DNA of 19,577 nucleotides from assembly GCF_026151205.1 (NCBI RefSeq), contig NW_026971910.1, positions 1-19,577 on the forward strand, in the 5' to 3' direction. Position numbers and translations under genes: made by a program. Numbering within the stretch: position 1 is the first letter of the stretch; every line of letters begins with the position of its first letter. Below the pieces are notes generated by a model, which saw nothing but the letters and a program-made list of their open reading frames with translations, was not told the origin of the DNA and did no database searches. This stretch comes from Bolinopsis microptera. Lineage: Eukaryota; Ctenophora; Tentaculata; Lobata; Bolinopsidae. This document shows, one piece after another, positions 9,868-19,526 of the stretch.

Positions 9868-9885
9868 CTAACCCCCCGGGGTTAG
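9868..9885. repeat. hairpin
   Basis: CTAACCCC at 9868-9875 and GGGGTTAG at 9878-9885 form an 8-bp perfect palindromic stem with a two-base spacer, so it could extrude only with part of the stem as loop. It may be chance. Confidence 0.4.
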
Positions 9886-10071
9886 AAGAGGGAAAACAAT
9901 CTCTTGGGGTACAACTGGATTTTAGCGTGTGAACATGGCCACATCATTAGAAAAACTCAAAAAAAGGGGGGCTGCAGGAAAAAAACCCCACCTATCCCTT
10001 CTCTGCAAATACAGGTTGGGGCCTATGGCGGGGTACTGAAAGAATTTTTTAATGCTGGCTAAAAACCAACA

Positions 10072-10650
10072 GTGAGCAATGGTTTGTCAGCAAAAAGTGC
10101 ATCGGCAGAGGCCGTATTCTTAAAGGGGGGGGCGGAGGACCCACTATGGACATCAATGTGGAAAAGTCTCCCCCCAATACAAAGCAGGTCAGCAGCTTTT
10201 ATCCCGTGCGGGATGGAAACAATCGACAAAAGAAAATATCCCGGGTTTGAATTTCAGAAGGGGGCCTTCTGGGGCATTTCTATTTTTAGGCTTTAGCAGT
10301 ATATGGTAACGGTTCGGGAACATCCCCAAGGACCACCCGACTAAAAAAATCAGGATTTAAAAAGCGGCTTTGTCCTCAACTATACTGCTTTATGGAAAGG
10401 GGGGTATGGAATTAACCCCCCACAGGACGGCAGATTTAAAAGGATTTTTGAAGTGTTCCATCATAGATGTCTGAGAAGAAGAAACCTTGGAAAAAAAAAT
10501 GGTTTTTAAAATTTTTTTATTCAAAGTATTCTAACTGGCTGGACGTACGTAAAAAACGGGGGCCCAACATCCGCCCCCTGTTGATACTTTCATTACGAGC
10601 AGCTAGGGCTCCGATTGGGTTTTTGGGCCATGGTGGTGAGGGGGGGAGGG
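10072..10650 (+). mobile_element. decayed LINE reverse transcriptase, C-terminal part
   Basis: Read in order with frame changes, this block shows the conserved end of a non-LTR (LINE) reverse transcriptase. At about 10213-10290 METIDKRK followed by KGAFWG matches the E-I-x-x-R-I...A-F-x-x-L segment. At 10340-10396 TKKIRI, then (after an in-frame TAA) KAALSSTILLYG, matches the T-K-x-R-I-Y...LLYG motif. At 10409-10441 ELTPHRTADLK, and after a one-base shift at 10441 RIFEVFHHRCLRR, matches the [F]-x-x-R-CLRR-I-L-G motif. About 10595-10640 gives GFLGHGGE, like the R-L-x-W-L-G-H-V signature. The frame runs 1, 2, 1, 3, so it cannot encode a working enzyme as written; true decay and run-length errors cannot be separated. 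The family looks CR1/RTE-like, but the clade is uncertain. The 3' end is lost in the homopolymer region after 10650. Confidence 0.65.
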
Positions 10651-13600
10651 CCGGGTTTTTTTTTTTTTTGTTTTCCCCCCCTTTTTTTTTGGGGGGGAAA
10701 AAAAAAATTTTGGGGGGAATTTTGGGGTTTAACCCCCGGGGGGGGAAATTTTTTTTGGGGTAAATAAAAAAAAAAGGGGGGGGGAAAAAAAACCCCCGTT
10801 TTAAAATTTTTGGGGGGGCCGGGGGTTAAAAAAAAACCCCAAAAAAGGGGTTTTTTTTGGGAAAAAAAAAAGGGGGGGCCCCCCCCCCGGGGGGGGGGAA
10901 AAAGGGACCCCCAAAAAGGGGAAAATTTTTGGGGGGGTTTTCCCCCCCCTAAAAGGGGAAACCCCTTTAAAAAAGGGGGAAAAATCCGGGGAAAAAAAAG
11001 AAAAATTTTTTTTTTGGAAAACCCCCCTTTTTGGGGGCTTTTTTAAAATCCAAAACGGAAATTAAAAATTTGGAAAAAAGGGGGGGCCTCCCCCAAAAAC
11101 CCCCCCCAAAAAAAAGGTTTTTTAAAAAACCCCCCCCCCCCCCCTTTAAAAGAAGGGGGGTTTGGGAAAAAAAAAAAAATTTTTTAAAAATTTTTTCCCC
11201 CAAAAAAACCCAAAAAAAAAACCCCCTTTTTATTTTTTTTAAAAAAAGGTCCCCAAAAAACCCCCTTGGGGGTTTTTTTTTTTTAAAAAAAAAAAATTTT
11301 TAAAAAGGGGGGGACCCCCCAAAAAAAAAAACCCCCCTTTTTTTTAAATTTTAAAAAACGGGGGTTTGGGTTTTTTGGGGGGGGGAAAATTTTTGGGGAA
11401 AATTTTTGGGGGGGGGAAAAAATCCGGGGGGGGGAAAAACCAAAAAAAAATTTTAGAAAAAAAAAAAACCCCCCAAAGGGGGTTTTTTTTTTTGGGGGAA
11501 AAATCAAAAAATTTTGGGGGGCCCCCCCAAATTTTGGGGGAAAAAAAATGCCCGAAATTTTTTGGGTTGTTTTTTAGGGTTTTAAAAAAAAAGGGGGAAA
11601 AAAAATAAAAAAAAACCCGGGGGAAAAAAAAAAAAGGGGGAAAAATTCTGGAAAAAGGGGGGTTTTAAATTTTAAAAAACCCCCCTTCCCCGGGGAAAAG
11701 GGGCCCTTTTTAAATTTTAAAAAAATTTTTTAAAAAAAATTTTTTTAAAAAAGGGGAAAAAGTTTTAAAAATTTTTAAAAATTTGGGGGAAAAAAATTTT
11801 ATAAATTTTTGGGGGGAATAAAAATTAAAAAAAACCAAATTTTTTTTTTAAAAAAAAATTTTTTTTTAAAATTTTTTTGGACTTTTATTTTTAAGGGGGA
11901 AATTTAAAATTTTAAAAAAAAATAAATTTTAAAATTAAAAAATAATTTTTTCTTTCCCTTTTAAAAAAATTTTTTTAAAAAAATTTTTAAAAAAAGGGGT
12001 TTTTAAAAAAAAAAAAAAAAAAAAAATTTAAAATTTTTTAAATTTTTTTTTTTTTTTTTTAAAAAAAGTTTTTTTTTAAAAAATCAAATTTTTTTAAAAA
12101 TTTTAAAAATTTTTAAAAAATTTTTTTTATAAAAAAAAAAAAATTTTTTTTAAAAAATTTAAAATTTTCTTTTTAAAAAAAATTTTTAAAAAAAAAAAAC
12201 AAATTTTTTTAAAAAAAATTTTTTGGGGGTTTTGGGGGTTTTTTCCCCTTTTTTTAAGGTTTTTTCCCTTGTTTTAAAAAAATTTTAAAAAATTTTTTTT
12301 TTTTAAAAAAAAGAAAAAGGGGAAAAAAATTTTTTTGGCCCAAAACCCAAAAAAATTTAAAAGGAGGTTTTCTTGGCTCAAAATTTTTAAATTTAATGCC
12401 CCTGTTTAAATTTTTTTTCCCCTTTTTTTTCCCGGGTTTTTTTAAAATAAATTTTTTTTCCTTTTATTTAATAAAAATAATTTTTTTCCCTGTTTTAAAA
12501 AATTTTTTTTTTACCAAAAAATTTTTTTTAAAAATTTTTTTTTTTAAAAAAAAAAAAATTTAAATTTTTGGGGGGGCCCCTTAAGGGGGGGGCAATTAAA
12601 AATTTGGGGGGAAAAAATTTTTTTTTTTTCCCCAAAAATTTTTAAAAAAATTTATTTTTTTAAAAAACCCTTTAAAAAAAACCCCCCCCCTTTTTTTTTT
12701 TTTTTTTAAAAAAACCCAAAAGGGGGGGGGGGGAAAAAAAAAAGGGTTTAAAAATTTTTTTTCCCTTTTTGGGCCCAAACCCCGGGGGAAAAAGGGGAAA
12801 AATTTTTTTTTTTAATTTTTTTGTTTTTTGGAAAACCCCCCTTTAAAAATTTTTTAATTTTTTTTTAAAAATTCCCCCCCCCAATTTAAAAAAAAAATTT
12901 TTTTTTTTTTTTTTAAAAATTTAAAAATTTTTACCCCCTTTTTTTTTTTTCAAATTTCCCCCCCCCCTTTGAAAAAAAAAGGGGGTTAAAAGGGGGTTTT
13001 TCCCCTTTTTTGGGGGTTTTTTTGGGAAAAGGAAAGGGGGGGGTAAAAAAATTTTTTGGGGTTTTTTAAAAAAAAAAAAAACTGGCAAGGTTTTTTAAAA
13101 AAAAATTTTTTTTTAAAAAGGGGGTCTGGCCCCATCTTTAAAAAATTTTTTTTCCCCCTTTTTTTTTTAAAAAAATTTTTGGTTTTTCCCTTTTGCCCTT
13201 TTTTTTTTCTTTTAAAATTTTTAAAAAAAATTTTCCCCGGGGTTTTTTTTCCCCCTTTTTTTTTAAAAAAAAATTTTTTTTAATTTCCCCAAAATTAAAA
13301 TTTTTTAAAAAGTTTCCCCTTTTTTTTTTTTTAAAAAACCCCCAAAATAAGAAAAAAAAAAAACCCCCCCCCCAAAAAATAAAAATTTTTTTTTAAAATT
13401 TTTCTTATTTTTTAAATTTTTTTTGCCCCAAAAAAATTTTTTTTTTATTTTTTTTAAAAAGGGTTTTTTTAAATTCCCCTTTTTGGGGCCCTTTAATTTC
13501 TTTTGGGGCCCCCCCCAAATAAATTTTTTGGTTTTGGGGGGGGGGGGAAAATTTTTAAAGGGGGGATTTTTTCCCCCCAATTTCCCCAAAATAAAATTTT

Positions 13601-15140
13601 TTTTTTTCTGAAAAATTTTTTTGGGGGGGGGTTTTAAAAATTGGGGTTTTTAAAAAAAGACCCCAAAAATTTTTAAAAAAAACATTTTTCCCCCTTTTTC
13701 CCCCCCAAAATTTTAAAATTTTTAAAATTTTCGGGAAAAGTTTATGGGCCCCCCAAATTTTTTCCAAAAAAAGATTTTTAAAAAGTTTAATTAAAAAATT
13801 TTTAAAAAAAAATTTTTTTAAAAAATTTTTTAAAAGGGAAATTTGAAAAATGGGGCCCCTTTTTTTTTTTTTATTTTATTTTAAAAAGGGAAAACCCCCT
13901 TTTTAAAATTTGGGGCTTAAATTTTTTAAAAATTTTTTTTAAAAAATTTTAAAACCCCCAATCTGGGGGGGTTTTTTTTTTTTATGGGGTTTTAAAAAAC
14001 CCCCAAAAAAAATTAAATTTTAAAAAAAAATTTTTTTTTTTTAAAATTCAAATTTTTTTTGTAAAAAAAAAATTTTTTTTTCCCCCCTTTTTTTAATCCC
14101 AAAACCCTCCTGAAAATTTTTTTAAAAAAAAATTTTTTTAAAATTTTTTTTTTAATAATTTTAAAATTTTTAAAACCCAAAACCCCCCCCCCAAAAAGGG
14201 GGAAAATTTTTGTGGGGGTTTTGGGCCAAAATGAAAAAACCCCCCTTAAAGTTTTTTTTTTAAAAACCCCAAAAAACCCCCCAATTTAAATTTTAACCCC
14301 TTAAAAATTTTTAAAAAAAAAATTTTTTTTTAAAAAAAAAAAATTTTAAAAAAAGGGGGGGGGGCCTTGGAAAAAAATTTTTTGGGTTTTAAAAAAAATT
14401 TTTTTTTTTAAAAAAAACCCTTTTTAAAAAAAAAAACCCAAAACCTTAAAAATTAAAAAAAAAAACTTTCCCCCCCAAAAAAAATGGGAAAAAAAAAAAC
14501 CCCTTTTTTTTTACCCCCCAAAACCCCCCTAAAAAAATTTTGGGGGGAAAATTTTTAAAATTTTTTTTGGGGGGGTTTTTCCCCCCAAAAAAAAAAACCC
14601 AAAAAAAAAATTTTAAAACTTTTTTTTAAAAAAAGGGGAAAAAAAAATTTTGGGGGTTTTTAAAAAATTTTGGAAATTTTTAAAAAAAACAAAAAACATT
14701 GTTTTTTTTAAAAAAAAAAAAAAATTTTAAATACCCAAAAAAAAACCCCCCTAAAAAAAAAAAAAAAAAAGGGGCCCCCCCATTTTTGGGTTTAAAAAAA
14801 ACCCCCCCCCGAAAAAAGGGGGAAAAACCCCCAAAAACCCCAAAATTTTTAAATTAAATTTATGGGGGGGGTTTTTTTAAAAAATTTTCCCCCCCCCCCC
14901 TTTTTTTAATTTTTTTTTAATCCCAAAAAAAAAAATTTTTAAAAAAGGGGTTGGGGGAAAAAAATTTTTTTTTAAAAAAAAAAGGGGGGGGGGAAAAAAA
15001 AAAAAAATTTTTTAAAAAGGGGAATTTAAAGGAAAAAAAAAATTAAATTTTTTTTTTAAAAATTTTTTTAAAAATTTTGGTTTTAAAAAAAACAAAAAAA
15101 CCCCGGAAAAAAGGGGAAACCCCCAAAAAAAATTTTTAAA
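10650..15140. other. extreme homopolymer-run region (artefact)
   Basis: For about 4.5 kb the sequence is almost nothing but alternating runs of 4-12 identical bases. No known chromosomal sequence has this texture, and real flanking DNA grades into it at 10640-10680 and out of it at 15130-15150. Reading frames such as 11031-11303 or 13305-13589 consist of Lys, Phe, Pro, Gly and Asn only. I regard the region as base-calling or consensus failure and annotate no gene. True content and true length are unknown. Confidence 0.8.
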
Positions 15141-16830
15141 AAAAAAATATTTTGTACAGCAAAAAGCTTCCTCTGTTTTTATTATATAAAAAACACACTA
15201 CAGAAACAGAAAACCAATTTTAACAAAAAGTTTATGTTTAAGCCTTCATGGAATAATTTCCCCCGTGTGAAAAAAAAACCCGTGAACACAACATAATTCA
15301 CACGTCATTTTTGTAAAACCACTAACAAACCCAAAAAGAAAAAAATCAACCAGTTTACTAAAAAAGGTCCCCAAACAAGTGGGAAAATTGATAAATCTTC
15401 TCCTCAAGTCACCACCCAACAGGGAGGAGCACAAGGTTTTGAATGGGAAATCTGGGAACATTTCTGGAAAAACCCCGGCCCGAAGCTACGGCACAGAAAA
15501 ACAAAACACCTAGGACCTGTATTGAAAAATTTTAAAGGGCCCCGCCCATTTTGATTAAATTAAGCACATAGGAACACAGGTATCGAGTTTTTACCCGTTG
15601 AAGCTGTGGTACCCACACGTGGATTAGTTGAATTTTGCAGCGGCATAATACAGTAAGAAAAAAAGGGGAGCAGTGCCGTTGTTTATATGAAGCTAAGCAC
15701 AACAGGAACGTGTGGTTGGCCCAGTTTTGTTAGAATTTACGTTTTCTTAGTTTGATTATTCATACTTCATAGATTTTATTTGTTAAAAAGGAAAAATCGG
15801 AGATTAAGGAAAAAAAACAGATTCGTAATTAATTTGGTTGTTCCCACTGTTATTAAAAATTACTTTTTGAGTTTGTGGAAACTTATCACCTTTTAAATAT
15901 AAACTTTGGTTTTTCCAGTTTAAAAAAAGGTTTTCCCAATTTACAATTTACTGAGTTACATAAAAAACATATAGCTTGCTTAGTTTTATTATTATCGGAA
16001 TTATTGCCAAATCATGGGATCACTTAATCCATTCATTCAAACCCTTGTAGACAACATATAAAATAATAAATTTAATATTTATGCCGCATTAAATAATAAA
16101 TTATTGCCACATTGCAACTTTGCAGTTTCAATTACCTCCACAGTTGCAAACCATGGGGCCCGCCGCTGCCGGGTTCCAAATCCAATAATACTTTTTCCAT
16201 ACAAACCAACTTGCCATGGTTTTGCTGCACTGCCAACTGGTTGAAAGTTAAAATCCGTTAAAAACCGTTAAAATCGGCAAAAAAAATTTCACCCACTAGG
16301 TTTACTCATGGTTTTCCGGGGGCCAACACCGCGGACCGAGAGCTTGCGAAGGGAAATAGGATTGGGCAATGGGGGACATGTCACGGTTCAAAAATTATAC
16401 TTCTTAATAATTCTGGAACCTCTCAAGAAATTTAAACATTATAAAATAGTTTTATAATTGAAAATGTTCAAATTTCATTTGGGCACCTTCGCCGCTGGCA
16501 AGGTTAAAGGGGATTTTATATTTGGCCGTTCAACGGGATGCTAGCCTGCAGGTGGAGTTAAAAGCTCTCAATTGCCCTCCCGGGGCCCAGGGGCACAGCT
16601 AATTAGGTCATCGCGCTTACCAAAAATTTAGTTGCAAAAAGTGAAAAAATAAAGGGCCCCCACAGAAAAAGGACGGAAATTAAAAAAATTGTATTTAATC
16701 CATTTATGGAACTTGAGTTTTACGATTCGTAATGGTTGTCCGCATAAAACTTTTAAACACGTTTCATGGCTTTGTTAGGGTTTATAAAGCCTTTTGACCA
16801 AGCTTAAAGGTTTTTACTACCATTTTAAAT
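15140..16830. other. AT-rich DNA without a recognised gene
   Basis: Sequence quality recovers at about 15150. A minus-strand frame of 71 codons (15246-15461) is hydrophobic and Phe-rich in its second half, with no family match. GC-richer patches at 16150-16180, 16310-16370 and 16490-16620 gave no gene. Two similar 20-25 base pieces around 15560-15585 and 15688-15712 (TAAGCACA...AGGAAC) may be a decayed repeat. Confidence 0.45.
16247..16276. repeat. 10-bp tandem repeat, three units
   Basis: GTTAAAATCC, GTTAAAAACC and GTTAAAATCG follow directly, differing at one base each. A related GGTTAAAATCG also occurs near 2491. It is a small tandem expansion with no evident role. Confidence 0.6.
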
Positions 16831-16833
16831 GCG

Positions 16834-17055
16834 TCATAGAGTCCAATTACCCCTGAGGATTCCAAGGGTTCCTACATTTACGGAGTCATGCAGATAAGCT
16901 CCCCAAATAAAAGCATTTATGGGTTTGTTCCTTAGTGTTTTCACCAACCACGGATTCCATCCCCAACCCAATTTTAATCTCTGGTGCACCCTTAGGTAAT
17001 CATCCGCTATATTTCTCCCAAACATTTGATCAGTAAAGCGATGTTGGGGACCCAT
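16834..17055 (-). CDS. unassigned open reading frame
   Basis: A 73-codon minus-strand frame with balanced composition, including RNIADDYLRVHQRLKLG and NAFIWGAYLHDSVN. Unlike frames in the run-inflated areas it uses many residue types. No domain is recognised, and no splice or poly(A) context supports it. A frame this long is possible by chance in 20 kb searched on six frames. Confidence 0.15.
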   Translation of the reverse strand: MGPQHRFTDQMFGRNIADDYLRVHQRLKLGWGWNPWLVKTLRNKPINAFIWGAYLHDSVNVGTLGILRGNWTL

Positions 17056-17059
17056 CCCC

Positions 17060-18030
17060 CTTGAAAACCATTCGGAATTATTAAATTTTTGCGGGTTCCC
17101 AAATCATGGCCCATGAAATCCCTCAAAAAATCCCTGCGGGTTTTTCCAAGAAACTTTTTAATGTACCGAAAGGGCATTCCCCCCCCTCCAGGAATGTAAG
17201 GAATTGCGGCGATTTTTCCCCATTTACTGGGAATCGGCTCTTACTAAATTGTCGCCCAAAAATGTTTCACTTGAACTTTGGTTTTTTTGGTTTTTTGGCA
17301 GCCGTACAAAAAACGGGTTTTTAAAATAAACCCCGGGCCCCTAATCCCAACCCTAACACACTTAACCCCCTAAAAACCCGAGACTTTATTCATAATCTTT
17401 AAAAACCCCACAAACCTAAACCCTAAAAACCCGGGCCCTAAAATAATCGAAATTCCCCCGTTTTAAAAGCCTGTCCACGTGACCAAATACCTCTTTTTGC
17501 CCCATAAAAATTTTCCAGGGGAATTATTTTTTTAAACCCCTTACGCATTTGGGGGGATTCGGATCAGCGTCCCAAAAATTTACCCCCCCCGATTTTTAGA
17601 TCCACTTTCCCTGCCTAAAAGGGGCCTTTTCCCCAAAACATTTTTTTAAAAATTTGGGCGGAAAACCCCGGGATTTAGTAGGAAGCGGGACTGGGGATCG
17701 CCTGGTTTAGGGTCTTCTATTTTCTGAGGTTCTTTTTCAAAAGAAGGGCGGGAAGCGATTTCATTATTCTCCAATTGTTGGAAAAAATCCTCCCCCGGAA
17801 AGACCCAGCAATTAATTTAAAAAAACGTTTTTATTTTGTTTTCACGCCCCAAGGGCTTGGAAAACTTTGCAGTAATTTCCAATCAAAAAATAACGTAGAA
17901 ACCAGTTTTCAAACAGCAAAAACTTTACTTTTTATTTGTTGGAACCAAAAAACTCGTTTTGCAGTTCAGGGAAAACTAATTGTGGAATTTTGCAATCCCC
18001 CTACCATCTGATCTGAATGTTCATTTCAAG
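17060..18030. other. partly run-inflated spacer
   Basis: Homopolymer inflation is moderate (17160-17320, 17570-17680). Open frames at 17106-17324 and 17775-18011 show no domain. The recognisable content is the telomere-like motifs at 17330-17440. A 9-base match TCAGCGTCC with similar flanks occurs at about 17564-17572 and 18994-19002. Confidence 0.4.
17330..17440. repeat. degenerate CCCTAA-type motifs
   Basis: CCCTAA and near matches (CCCCTAA, CCCTAAAAACCC, CCTAAACCCTAAA) recur, and CCCGGGCCC appears twice, at 17332-17340 and 17430-17438, each followed by CTAA. This resembles a decayed interstitial telomere or subtelomere repeat with a unit of roughly 98 bp, but only two rough units are visible. 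Confidence 0.4.
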
Positions 18031-18267
18031 ATTCTAGAGCACTTCAAAGATAAGCTCACCAAAGCTCCACAAAGTTCATGTTGGTCTCTCCTGGAAAATA
18101 AGGCCGCCCGATTCAGGGGGAATTACTTCCTCCAAATTACGGAAACCTCTTGCTGTTGCTGGCCGCCAACGAAACGGAGGGGCTCCTTACTTCGCTTATG
18201 GGGTATTGGGGTGGTCAGAAGAGTGATGGCCCCGTCAAGTCTTGACGAAACTCCAACCATTAGGTAG
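18031..18267 (+). CDS. candidate exon, product unknown
   Basis: A plausible 3' splice site (GTTCATTTCAAG) ends at 18030 and is followed by an open plus-strand frame of 78 codons to a TAG at 18265-18267. A donor-like GTAGTA begins at 18264, just before that stop. Pieces include LEHFKDKLTKAPQ, NKAARFRGNYFLQITE and a CCCWPPTKRR segment. The frame also runs upstream to an ATG at 17980. The minus strand over 18260-18123 is open for 45 codons as well (ATG start, MVGVSSRLDGAITLL, ending SVIWRK), so the coding strand is not settled. The composition is clearly better than elsewhere in the window, but I recognise no family. Confidence 0.25.
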   Translation: MLEHFKDKLTKAPQSSCWSLLENKAARFRGNYFLQITETSCCCWPPTKRRGSLLRLWGIGVVRRVMAPSSLDETPTIR

Positions 18268-18279
18268 TAAAAGATTACC

Positions 18280-18365
18280 TTACTGGGCCGGCTCAGCCTG
18301 TCATTCCGCCAAATCTTTATTAATGTTTAATACTTAATATGGGCCTTTGAGGGGTTCCCAGGTAA
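18280..18365 (+). mobile_element. short dispersed repeat, copy 3
   Basis: The 86-bp copy begins TTACTGGGCCGG, has the core GCTCAGCCTGTCATTCCGCC followed by AAATCTTTATTAATGTTTAA, and ends GGGGTTCCCAGG with GTAA. The 3' hairpin is weaker here because CCTTTGAGGG replaces CCTGGG. A partial copy follows within seven bases. Confidence 0.65.
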
Positions 18366-18371
18366 GTTACC

Positions 18372-18434
18372 TTACGGCCGCCCCCGCGCTCATGGGCTGT
18401 TTTATCTCCGCCCAACTTATAGGTTACCAAGCAG
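18372..18434 (+). mobile_element. short dispersed repeat, partial copy 5
   Basis: TTACGGCCG, then GCGCTCA, GGGCTGTTTTATCTCCGCCC and AACTTATAGGTTACC align in order with the family consensus, with several small indels. The end hairpin CCTGGG is missing. The stretch AAG(A)TTACC precedes both this copy and copy 3, which suggests a tandem or nested arrangement. Confidence 0.45.
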
Positions 18435-18560
18435 GGACCGGCCCGAGTTGGTGGGATGTCGACGGTCCAATATAAATATACTTTGAAAAACAAATTTTTT
18501 TTAACAAGTATCAACGTGATTTTATAAACTTGTTTTATAACTTGTTTTTATACTGGTCCT

Positions 18561-18643
18561 TTACTTGGGCCGCGCTCAGGCCGTCATTTCCGCCAATCTT
18601 TTTTCGTTTTTAGAACATTATAGCCTGGGGTTCCCCAGGTTAA
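18561..18643 (+). mobile_element. short dispersed repeat, copy 4, with 9-bp flanking duplication
   Basis: The 83-bp copy begins TTACTTGGGCCGCG and ends CCTGGGGTTCCCCAGG followed by TTAA. It is flanked by exact 9-bp direct repeats ACTGGTCCT at 18552-18560 and 18644-18652, immediately next to both ends. That is the footprint expected from insertion with target-site duplication. The ends are imperfect inverse copies of each other (TTAC.TGGG against CCCAGGTTAA). Confidence 0.7.
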
Positions 18644-18710
18644 ACTGGTCCTGAACGATTATATTTCGAAACCGTAACCTCGGATTCTTCATTCTAATCT
18701 GATTCCCAAA

Positions 18711-18787
18711 CCCTAAACCGGTTAAACCCTAACCCACCAATCCTTACAAAAAAGGGCATATGTTGAAAACCTAACATGTAACCCTAA
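18711..18787. repeat. scattered CCCTAA motifs
   Basis: CCCTAA occurs at 18711-18716, 18727-18732 and 18782-18787, with CCTAAC between. They are too dispersed for a telomere tract and may mark decayed interstitial telomeric DNA. Single or paired TTAGGG also occurs at 9595-9607, 9675-9680 and 16775-16780. Confidence 0.35.
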
Positions 18788-18923
18788 CGATTAAAATAGA
18801 GACTAACTTCCTTATTTGTTTTTTATTTACGGGGGGCATTATTTAAATCACGTGGGATTTGAGGAGTTTTTCGCCAATAATCTTGTTCAGGGGAATTTAT
18901 ATTTTAAAATTGAAATACTCCCA

Positions 18924-18975
18924 CCCCCACCACGCATAAGGTTTAAATTTTTTTTAAACCTTATGTTTGTGGGGG
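18924..18975. repeat. long hairpin with 13-bp perfect stem
   Basis: CATAAGGTTTAAA (18935-18947) and TTTAAACCTTATG (18953-18965) pair perfectly around a T5 loop. After a small asymmetric bulge (CACG against TTT), CCCCCAC (18924-18930) pairs with GTGGGGG (18969-18975). The total is 20 paired bases in 52 nt, the strongest inverted repeat in the window. No oligo(T) tract follows. It may be a structured RNA, a transposon end or a fold-back element. Confidence 0.65.
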
Positions 18976-19289
18976 GGGAGAATTTCGGGGGGGTCAGCGT
19001 CCGGAAATTACATTCGGGTTGAAGTTGGATTTTTTAAACAAGCAACTGTCGGGGGGCCTTTTTCCGAACAAATCTCGAAGATTCGGGAACTGTAGCCATG
19101 TAATTTTTAAATGATTTAGCCCCCGGCTTGGGGTTTTTTTGCATTATCGTTCATTTTTACCGAAACACTTGCACTTCCACCTATTAGTTATTTTTTTCAA
19201 TTACCCATCTAGTGGACGGGATGTAACTTAGTCTAAATTTTTTTCGAAAAAGTAGCGGCCGCGGGCCGGGGCTTAGTTCCATTTAAACA

Positions 19290-19526
19290 ATGGACATCAA
19301 ACATGCATGTACATGGGGGCAATGGGGGGACTATTTCAATAAAATTTTGGCTCGATTCCGACTATCCAAAACTAAACAAATAAATGCTTGTAGCGCGATT
19401 TTTGTTTATGGTTTTACTGTTGCCGGCGCCCCGGGGGCCCAAATCAATGAGGCTTCTCCCACAGGACAGATGTGGGAAAATTGCGCTTTCCTACTGTGCG
19501 CGCCGAGCTGCGAGGTGGAAATTTGA
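19290..19526 (+). CDS. unassigned small open reading frame
   Basis: A 78-codon frame starts at an ATG in a favourable eukaryotic context (AACAATGG) and ends TGA. AATAAA lies 14 bases further on (19540-19545). Residue use is diverse, with GFTVAGAPGAQINEASPTG and five cysteines (CTW, CSA, CAF, CAPSC). There is no signal peptide or recognised domain. It is a candidate small protein or terminal exon, but chance cannot be excluded. Confidence 0.2.
   Translation: MDIKHACTWGQWGDYFNKILARFRLSKTKQINACSAIFVYGFTVAGAPGAQINEASPTGQMWENCAFLLCAPSCEVEI

Noticed and set aside
11700-12180. Apparent expanded (TA)n tract when runs are collapsed
   Set aside because: Collapsing any A/T-only sequence yields alternating AT, so the pattern carries no information.
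10810-13767. Many open frames rich in Lys, Phe, Pro, Gly and Asn
   Set aside because: They are a by-product of homopolymer runs, which contain no stop codons. They overlap on both strands and lack any domain pattern.
16160-16185. tRNA B-box-like GGGTTCCAAATCC
   Set aside because: There is no flanking stem, no A box at proper distance and no cloverleaf.
16540-16575. Polylinker-like GCTAGCCTGCAGGT resembling cloning-vector sequence
   Set aside because: The match to a common polylinker breaks off after about a dozen bases, and no further vector sequence follows.
18220-18260. Hammerhead-ribozyme-like pieces (TGATG and GACGAAAC around a small stem)
   Set aside because: The CTGATGA core is not next to the stem as required and has mismatches; helices I and III are not visible.
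18271-18375. AAG(A)TTACCTTAC on both sides of copy 3 as a target duplication
   Set aside because: The right-hand copy is the start of the partial copy 5, so the similarity is better explained by the repeat itself.
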